Source: an uncultured Labedella sp. (GTDB taxonomy: Bacteria > Actinomycetota > Actinomycetes > Actinomycetales > Microbacteriaceae). Taken from it: DNA of 5,921 nt. Every line of letters begins with the position of its first letter. The first letter of the stretch is position 1. The position numbers were made by a program, and so were the translations under genes. The DNA is taken from NCBI GenBank assembly GCA_934636065.1, contig CAKTZW010000132.1, positions 1 through 5,921 on the forward strand. The letters run 5' to 3'. Positions 1 to 4,557 of the stretch are shown here, piece after piece. The notes beneath the pieces were generated by a model that was not told the origin of the DNA, did no database searches, and worked only from the letters and a program-made list of their open reading frames with translations.

Positions 1-1
1 C

Positions 2-1027
2 CTCACGGACGAGCAGACGGAGCAGCTCTACAGCGCGTCGAAGGCCATCCTCCGCGAGGTCGGCTACCTCGGCGCCGGGACGTGCGAGTTCCTCATCGGC
101 CAGGACGGGACCGTGTCGTTCCTCGAGGTCAACACGCGACTGCAGGTCGAGCACCCCGTCTCCGAGGAGGTCACCGGCATCGATCTCGTGCGCGAGCAGT
201 TCCGGATCGCCGAGGGCGGCACGCTCGACTACGACGACCCGGCGCCGATCGGTCACTCCATCGAGTTCCGCATCAACGGCGAGGACCCGGGGCGTGGGTT
301 CCTCCCCCAGCCCGGTCCGATCCACGTGTTCAAGACGTTCGGCGGCCCCGGCATCCGCCTCGACTCGGGGGTCACCGCCGGCGACAGCATCTCCGGCGCA
401 TTCGACTCGCTGCTCGGCAAGATCATCGTCACGGGCCGCGACCGCGAGCAGGCCCTCGAGCGTGCCCGGCGCGCGCTCGACGAGTTCGAGGTCTCCGGGC
501 TGCCGACGGTCCTCCCCTTCCACCGACTCATCGTCCGCGACCCCGCCTTCACGGCGGAGGACGGCCGGTTCGGCGTGTTCACGCGATGGATCGAGACGGA
601 GTTCTCCGGCGAGATCGAACCCTGGAACGGCGAGCTCCCCGAGGCGCAGCCCCCGGCCGAGCGCCACACCGTGGTGGTCGAGGTGGGCGGCAAGCGGCTC
701 GAGGTGACCCTTCCCAACGCTCTGCTCCCCGCGTCGACCCCGCGCGGCCGCAGCGTCACGCCTCCGCCGCGGCGCGGCTCCGCGGGCACGGCGACGGCGT
801 CCGCCACGGGCGACGACGTGAAGGCGCCGATGCAGGCGACGATCGTGAAGGTCGCCGTGGAGGAGGGGCAGTCCGTCGTGAAGGGCGACCTCCTGCTCGT
901 GCTCGAGGCGATGAAGATGGAGCAGCCGATCGCGGCGCCGAAGGACGGTGTCGTCACGTCGATCGACGCCGCCGTCGGCTCGACGGTCTCGGCGGGCCAC
1001 CGCCTCCTCTCCCTCCCCACTGCATAA
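2..1027 (+). CDS. Acetyl-/propionyl-CoA carboxylase alpha subunit (biotin carboxylase + biotin carrier), 5'-truncated by window edge
   Basis: This is the C-terminal 341 residues of a biotin-dependent acyl-CoA carboxylase alpha subunit. The full protein ATP-dependently carboxylates its own biotin and passes the carboxyl group to a beta subunit to make malonyl- or methylmalonyl-CoA in the cytoplasm. The frame is open from base 2. The biotin carboxylase catalytic block EVNTRLQVEH starts at 125 and holds the expected Glu, Asn and Arg. The substructure EFRINGEDPG follows near 264-293. A Pro/Arg/Ala-rich linker (about 725-815) leads to the biotinyl domain with EAMKMEQ; the biotinylated Lys is codon 914-916. 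Family members are roughly 580-600 residues, so about 240 N-terminal residues lie outside the window. The last two sense codons and the TAA fall inside a repeated palindromic element. M. tuberculosis accA3 is the closest named relative I recall; acetyl versus propionyl specificity depends on the beta subunit and cannot be read here. Confidence 0.96.
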   Translation, partial: LTDEQTEQLYSASKAILREVGYLGAGTCEFLIGQDGTVSFLEVNTRLQVEHPVSEEVTGIDLVREQFRIAEGGTLDYDDPAPIGHSIEFRINGEDPGRGFLPQPGPIHVFKTFGGPGIRLDSGVTAGDSISGAFDSLLGKIIVTGRDREQALERARRALDEFEVSGLPTVLPFHRLIVRDPAFTAEDGRFGVFTRWIETEFSGEIEPWNGELPEAQPPAERHTVVVEVGGKRLEVTLPNALLPASTPRGRSVTPPPRRGSAGTATASATGDDVKAPMQATIVKVAVEEGQSVVKGDLLLVLEAMKMEQPIAAPKDGVVTSIDAAVGSTVSAGHRLLSLPTA

Positions 1028-1075
1028 AACCGGAGATGGTGCACGTAGCTACGTGCACCATCTCCGTTTTCATGT
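1018..1075 (+). repeat. 58-bp palindrome-centred direct repeat, copy 1
   Basis: This copy matches 2107-2164 at 57 of 58 positions; the only difference is C at 1030 against A at 2119. Similarity stops sharply at both sides (1017 and 1076). The core 1031-1066 is a perfect palindrome with no spacer, two 18-nt arms meeting between 1048 and 1049. The flanks are asymmetric (CACTGCATAAAA on the left, TTTTCATGT on the right), which shows that the two copies are direct repeats. The left end overlaps the last codons and stop of the carboxylase gene. The two copies bracket the AbiEi/DUF559 gene. Confidence 0.95.
1027..1070 (+). terminator. Probable Rho-independent terminator of the carboxylase gene
   Basis: The transcript can fold an 18-bp perfect stem (1031-1048 with 1049-1066; a real hairpin would sacrifice about 4 central bases as loop), followed by four U at 1067-1070. 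A C/U mismatch at 1030/1067 interrupts the A-tract/U-tract extension of the stem base. Its position immediately after the stop codon fits a terminator. The U-tract is short, so termination may be incomplete and could allow read-through into the downstream gene. Confidence 0.75.
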
Positions 1076-1160
1076 CGTACACAGGGGGACGCCGCGAGGA
1101 CGGTCGACCGACCGTTCCCGCGGTCGCCTCGTCCGTCGACCTGAGCACCATCCTGCTCGG

Positions 1161-2102
1161 ATGGAACACGATCACGAACTCATCATCCGCCGCCAGGATC
1201 ACATCGAAAGCGGACATCGCGACGCTGATATCGCCCGTGACCTCCGCCGGGGGCGACTCCTGTCGATCGCACCCGGTGCGTACGTCGAAACGGAGGAATG
1301 GCGCGGGCTCCCTCGATCCCGCCGTCACCGACTGCGCGTGATCGCGGCCGTCGATCGCCTGCGCAATCAGGCCGTGGTGTCGCACTTCGCCGCCGCGGCC
1401 GTCTGGGGACTGGACGTCTGGCGCCCATGGCCGACGACGATCGACGTGCTCGTGCCGCGGGGAGCCGGCCGCTCGTCCGGGTCTTTCCGTCGCCACGGGT
1501 GCGACTTCGAACGCCATGAGTCGGTGCCGTTCGGTCGGCATTTGATCACCACACCGGCGCAAACCGCGATCGACATCGCTACGCTCGTCCCCTTCCCCGA
1601 GGGCGTGGTGACCATCGACTCCCTCCTCCGCTCTCACCGTCACGGTGACGCGATCCACCAGGAGCTCGACGCCGCGATCGACCGTGTCGGCGGATTGCCG
1701 GGAACGCGCCGGGCCGTCGCGAGTCGCCGTTTCGCCGATCCTCGGTCGGAGTCCGCGCTCGAGTCGTTCAGTCGAGCACGCATCGCTGAGTTCGGCTTTC
1801 CCGCGCCGGAGTTGCAGACGGAGTTCGCGGGTCCGGGTGACTTCCGCGCTCGGGTGGATTTCTGGTGGCCGGGAGTCCGTGTGATCGGGGAGGCGGACGG
1901 TCACGCGAAATACGGGGACGAGGATGATCCCGAAGCGGCACGCCGGGCCGTCCTGCGGGAGAAGTCGCGCGAGGACACACTCCGACGACGCAGCACCGGG
2001 TTCGCCCGGTGGGGCTACGACGATGCCGTGCATCCGACGCGACTGCAATCGATCCTCGACACCGCGGGAGTCCCGCGCGAGTCCCGGCGCCTCTTCCCAT
2101 GA
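1161..2102 (+). CDS. AbiEi-like N-terminal domain fused to DUF559/Vsr-type nuclease-fold domain
   Basis: The protein is 313 residues and resembles a common actinobacterial family annotated as AbiEi-type antitoxin-domain or DUF559 proteins. Residues about 1-60 look like a winged-helix region (RRGRLLSIAPGAY, 29-41). Residues 72-155 carry the family pattern of SHFAAAAVWGL (74-84) and TTPAQTAIDIA (130-140). Residues 194-300 look like the DUF559 fold related to Vsr and PD-(D/E)xK nucleases: E201, RVDFWW with D233, and EADGHAKY with E244, D246 and K250, then a basic stretch ending in RWGYDDAV. ATG 1161 is the only Met codon in the frame at this end; no GGAG-type ribosome site precedes it, and CATCCT at 1149-1154 is a weak leaderless -10 candidate. 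A/T-ending codons (GAT, GAA, CAT, TTT, CGT) are visibly commoner than in the neighbours. No partner toxin gene is present. Role unknown; DNA or RNA nuclease, or repressor, are inferences. Confidence 0.85.
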   Translation: MEHDHELIIRRQDHIESGHRDADIARDLRRGRLLSIAPGAYVETEEWRGLPRSRRHRLRVIAAVDRLRNQAVVSHFAAAAVWGLDVWRPWPTTIDVLVPRGAGRSSGSFRRHGCDFERHESVPFGRHLITTPAQTAIDIATLVPFPEGVVTIDSLLRSHRHGDAIHQELDAAIDRVGGLPGTRRAVASRRFADPRSESALESFSRARIAEFGFPAPELQTEFAGPGDFRARVDFWWPGVRVIGEADGHAKYGDEDDPEAARRAVLREKSREDTLRRRSTGFARWGYDDAVHPTRLQSILDTAGVPRESRRLFP

Positions 2103-2106
2103 CCCA

Positions 2107-2164
2107 CACTGCATAAAAACGGAGATGGTGCACGTAGCTACGTGCACCATCTCCGTTTTCATGT
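2107..2164 (+). repeat. 58-bp palindrome-centred direct repeat, copy 2
   Basis: This is the second copy of the 1018-1075 element, offset by 1089 bp, with one substitution (A at 2119). Here the symmetry is more complete: 2116-2159 is a perfect 44-bp palindrome centred between 2137 and 2138. It continues as CAT...ATG outside a single mismatch pair (2115/2160). Allowing G-U pairs, an RNA stem could extend to about 2107-2168. It begins 4 nt after the AbiEi/DUF559 stop and ends 10 nt before the lpdA stop codon. Confidence 0.95.
2116..2159. terminator. Bidirectional Rho-independent terminator between convergent genes
   Basis: A 22-bp perfect stem carries an A-tract (2115-2119) on the left and T-tract (2156-2159) on the right. 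Transcripts from either side therefore end in a strong hairpin followed by U residues: four on the + strand and five on the - strand. It sits between the + strand AbiEi/DUF559 gene (stop 2102) and the - strand lpdA gene (stop 2175-2177), where a shared terminator is expected. Confidence 0.82.
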
Positions 2165-2174
2165 GGTGAGGGGG

Positions 2175-3611
2175 TTAGAGGACGATGTGGAGGGCCTTCG
2201 CCGCGTCGGTGATGCTGCCGGTGAGCGACGGGTAGACGGCGAAGGCGCGCGCCACCTGGTCGACGTTCAAGCGGTGCTCCACCGCGAGCGCGAGCGGGAA
2301 GACGAGCTCCGACGCCTTCGGCGCGACGATCACTCCACCGATGACCGTGCCCGATCCGGTGCGGGCGAAGAGCTTCACGAACCCGTCCTTGATGCCCATC
2401 ATCTTGGCGCGGGGATTCGACGCGAGCGGCAGCTTGTAGATGTCGCCCTGCGCCACTCCGTCCTCGATCTGCTTCTGCGTCCAGCCGACCGTCGCGATCT
2501 CCGGCTGCGTGAAGATGTTCGCCGACACGTTACGGAGCTCGGTCGGCGTCACCGCGTCGCCCATCGCGTGGAAGATCGCCGTGCGCCCCTGCATCGAGGC
2601 GACCGAGGCGAGCGGCAGGAACGTCGTGCAGTCGCCCGCCGCGTAGATGTTCGGGACCGAGGTCCGCGCCACCCGGTTCACGCGGACGTGGCCGCTCTCG
2701 GAGAGCTGCACCCCGGCCTCCTCGAGACCGATGCCCGTCGTGTTCGGGACCGCGCCGATCGCGATGAGGCAGTGGCTGCCCTCGACCGTCCGGCCGTCGG
2801 ACAGGGTCACCACGACGCCCGAGTCCGAGCGCACGACCGATTCGGCGCGGGACTTCGCGAGGACCGTCATGCCGTTGCGCTTGAAGACGCGCTCGATCAC
2901 GGCGGCGGCGTCGGCGTCCTCGCCCGGCAGGACCTGGTCGCGGCTCGAGACGAGCGTCACCTCGGAGCCGAGGGCGCGGTAGGCCGACGCGAATTCCGCG
3001 CCCGTGACGCCCGAGCCGACGACGATGAGGTGCTCGGGGATCGCGGAGAGGTTGTAGAGCTGCGTCCACGTCAGGATCCGCTCGCCGTCGGGGATCGCGG
3101 TGGGGAGGATGCGCGGGCTCGCACCGACGGAGACGACGATCGTATCGGCCTCGATGCGGTCGAAGTCGGTACCGGACCCGCCCGGCTCCGTCGAGACGAT
3201 CACGGCGTCGCGGCCGTCGAGGCGACCCTCCCCCGTGACGATCCGGACCCCGTTCTCGAGGAGGTTCGATCGCAGATCCTCCGACTGCTGACGAGCGAGG
3301 CCGAGGAGGCGCTTGTTGACGGCGGCGAGATTGACGGCGACCTCGGGACGCACGGGCTTCCCGTCGCCGGTGCGACCGTAGAACTGGACGCCGAGCTCGG
3401 AGGACTCCCGGACGGCGATGGCGGCCTCGGCCGTCGCGATGAGCGACTTCGACGGGACGACGTCGGTGATGACGGCCGACCCACCGACCCCGACGCGCTC
3501 GACGAGCGTGACCTCCGCGCCGAGCTGGGCCCCCGCGAGGGCGGCCTCGTAGCCGCCCGGTCCCCCGCCGAGGACGGCGATCCGCTGTTTCCGCTCAAAC
3601 TCGTAAGCCAT
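2175..3611 (-). CDS. lpdA: LpdA-type FAD/NAD(P)H quinone reductase, lacking the lipoamide dehydrogenase dithiol
   Basis: The protein is 478 residues in the two-dinucleotide-binding flavoprotein family. It shows the FAD-binding GGGPGG (15-20), the NAD(P)-binding GSGVTGAEFASA (199-210), the second FAD motif IYAAGDCTT (322-330) and a C-terminal dimerisation domain. In true lipoamide dehydrogenase GGTCLNVGCIPSK holds the redox cysteines; here the segment is GGSAVITDVVPSK (43-55), with A46 and V51 in their places. The catalytic His-Glu pair near the C terminus is replaced by Y460 and G465 (VYPSLTGSI). Both substitutions match what I recall of M. tuberculosis LpdA (Rv3303c), an NAD(P)H:quinone reductase. 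ATG at 3611-3609 is chosen because the Rossmann motif follows at the usual distance; an in-frame upstream ATG at 3704 would add 31 Arg/Pro-rich residues and cover the promoter. It is divergent from the phosphorylase gene and convergent with the AbiEi/DUF559 gene. Confidence 0.93.
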   Translation of the reverse strand: MAYEFERKQRIAVLGGGPGGYEAALAGAQLGAEVTLVERVGVGGSAVITDVVPSKSLIATAEAAIAVRESSELGVQFYGRTGDGKPVRPEVAVNLAAVNKRLLGLARQQSEDLRSNLLENGVRIVTGEGRLDGRDAVIVSTEPGGSGTDFDRIEADTIVVSVGASPRILPTAIPDGERILTWTQLYNLSAIPEHLIVVGSGVTGAEFASAYRALGSEVTLVSSRDQVLPGEDADAAAVIERVFKRNGMTVLAKSRAESVVRSDSGVVVTLSDGRTVEGSHCLIAIGAVPNTTGIGLEEAGVQLSESGHVRVNRVARTSVPNIYAAGDCTTFLPLASVASMQGRTAIFHAMGDAVTPTELRNVSANIFTQPEIATVGWTQKQIEDGVAQGDIYKLPLASNPRAKMMGIKDGFVKLFARTGSGTVIGGVIVAPKASELVFPLALAVEHRLNVDQVARAFAVYPSLTGSITDAAKALHIVL

Positions 3612-3617
3612 GCGTCG

Positions 3618-3647
3618 ATTCTCGCAGGACCGGCACACCCGCACCAA
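3618..3647 (-). promoter_or_regulatory. Candidate lpdA promoter, apparently leaderless
   Basis: Read on the - strand, TTGGTG (3647-3642) and GAGAAT (3623-3618) are separated by 18 nt and resemble -35 and -10 hexamers. The -10 candidate ends 6 nt before the lpdA ATG (3611), so transcription would begin at or next to the A of the start codon. No Shine-Dalgarno sequence lies between, which fits a leaderless mRNA, common in actinobacteria. This is prediction by eye. Confidence 0.55.
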
Positions 3648-3694
3648 TTCGGGCGGGGACCCTCGCGCGGAGCGGGGCGGGCGCCTCCACGACG

Positions 3695-3723
3695 CCGGGA
3701 TCACCCCGGATTAGAGTGGTGGG
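3695..3723 (+). promoter_or_regulatory. Candidate promoter of the phosphorylase-mutase operon, apparently leaderless
   Basis: TAGAGT at 3712-3717 fits the actinobacterial -10 pattern TAnnnT and ends 6 nt before the ATG at 3724, so the transcript probably starts at the start codon. The G-rich GTGGTGGG just before the ATG is too close to act as a normal ribosome site. No convincing -35 is visible about 17-18 nt upstream. A small inverted repeat, CCGGG (3695-3699) and CCCGG (3705-3709) with a 5-nt spacer, abuts the -10 and could be an operator or chance in G/C-rich DNA. Confidence 0.5.
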
Positions 3724-4557
3724 ATGGCTGAATCCTCGTCGAATCCTCTGGACGCTCCGGGCGTCGACCCGTTCACCGTCGCGGCGCAGGCCGCTGAGCG
3801 CATCGCGGAGCTCTCGGGGGTCGCGCGGCACGACATCGCCCTCACGCTGGGCTCCGGTTGGGGTCGCGCCGCCGAGCTGATGGGCGAGACCGTCGCGACC
3901 ATCCCCGCGACGGAGATCCCCGGGTTCTCGAAGCCGGCGCTCGTCGGACACGTCGGTACGCTCCGCTCGGTGCGGCTGCCCTCGGGGAAGCACGCCCTCG
4001 TCATCGGCGCCCGCACGCACTACTACGAGGGGCACGGGGTCCGGCGGGTCGTCCACAGTGTGCGCACCGCCGCCGCCGCGGGCGCGAGCACGATGATCCT
4101 CACGAACGGCGCCGGCGGGATCAAGGAGAGCTGGAGTCCCGGCACCCCGGTCCTCATCAGCGATCACATCAACCTGACCGCGGACTCGCCGCTCGAGGGC
4201 GCCACCTTCATCGACCTGACGGACCTCTACTCGTCCCGGTTGCGGGCCGTAGCCCGCGAGGTCGCCCCCGACCTCGACGAGGGGGTGTACTGCCAGTTCC
4301 GCGGACCGCACTACGAGACCCCGGCCGAGGTGCAGATGGCGAAGGCCATCGGCGGGCACATCGTCGGCATGTCGACGGCTCTCGAGGCGATCGCCGCACG
4401 TCAGGCCGGCATGGAGGTGCTCGGACTGTCCCTCATCACCAACCTCGCCGCCGGGATCCAGAAGACCCCGCTGTCGCACGAGGAGGTCATCGAGGCCGGC
4501 CGCGCCGCGGAGCCGATGATCAGCGACCTCCTGGCCCGTGTCGTGGAGCGACTGTGA
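3724..4557 (+). CDS. punA: Purine nucleoside phosphorylase, trimeric class
   Basis: The 277-residue protein phosphorolyses purine (deoxy)ribonucleosides such as inosine and guanosine to free base and (deoxy)ribose-1-phosphate in cytoplasmic salvage. Motifs of the trimeric PNP class occur in order: phosphate-binding LGSGWG (42-47), RTHYYEGHG (97-105), NGAGGI (128-133), the base-site segment RGPHYETPAE (193-202) with E198, GMSTALEAIAAR (215-226) with M216 and S217 of the ribose/phosphate site, and LITN (237-240) whose Asn recognises 6-oxopurines in mammalian PNP. Length matches the family. The ATG is supported by the -10 element placed for leaderless initiation and by family length. The stop overlaps the next gene by 4 bp. 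The M. tuberculosis counterpart I recall is Rv3307, named deoD or punA; the sequence is not of the hexameric E. coli DeoD type. Confidence 0.95.
   Translation: MAESSSNPLDAPGVDPFTVAAQAAERIAELSGVARHDIALTLGSGWGRAAELMGETVATIPATEIPGFSKPALVGHVGTLRSVRLPSGKHALVIGARTHYYEGHGVRRVVHSVRTAAAAGASTMILTNGAGGIKESWSPGTPVLISDHINLTADSPLEGATFIDLTDLYSSRLRAVAREVAPDLDEGVYCQFRGPHYETPAEVQMAKAIGGHIVGMSTALEAIAARQAGMEVLGLSLITNLAAGIQKTPLSHEEVIEAGRAAEPMISDLLARVVERL

Noticed and set aside
1020..1077. A short peptide of about 17 codons starting MKTEMVHV and ending in SVFM can be read from the palindromic elements, in nearly the same form on both strands.
   Set aside because: It follows automatically from the palindrome, has no ribosome site, and sits where a terminator hairpin is expected.
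1021..1160. Start of the AbiEi/DUF559 gene further upstream, since its frame stays open through the hairpin back into the carboxylase gene.
   Set aside because: The upstream translation is just the palindrome and Arg-rich sequence; ATG 1161 gives a normal family N terminus.
1018..2164. CRISPR array or insertion-sequence ends made of the two repeats.
   Set aside because: There are only two repeats 1.1 kb apart with a full gene between them, so not CRISPR. No transposase lies inside, and the asymmetric flanks show direct rather than terminal inverted orientation.
2175..3611. Dihydrolipoyl dehydrogenase (E3 of pyruvate dehydrogenase).
   Set aside because: The two redox cysteines and the catalytic His-Glu pair are all replaced.
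3612..3704. Upstream in-frame ATG at 3704 as the lpdA start.
   Set aside because: The added 31 residues are Arg/Pro-rich, unlike any family N terminus, and would cover the candidate promoters in the divergent region.
2142..3731. A 529-codon open frame on the + strand antisense to lpdA, and similar long frames elsewhere (for example 82-1341 and the - strand frames at 3595-4479 and 4401-5270).
   Set aside because: They are the mirror of high-GC3 coding on the opposite strand or shifted frame. Their products are rich in Arg, Asp and Gly with no recognisable motif, while the opposing frames carry clear enzyme motifs.
3724..4557. S-methyl-5'-thioadenosine phosphorylase, a close relative of trimeric PNP.
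   Set aside because: The GMSTALE and LITN segments with Asn240 and the base-site Glu198 fit 6-oxopurine phosphorylases; methylthioadenosine phosphorylases usually differ at these sites.
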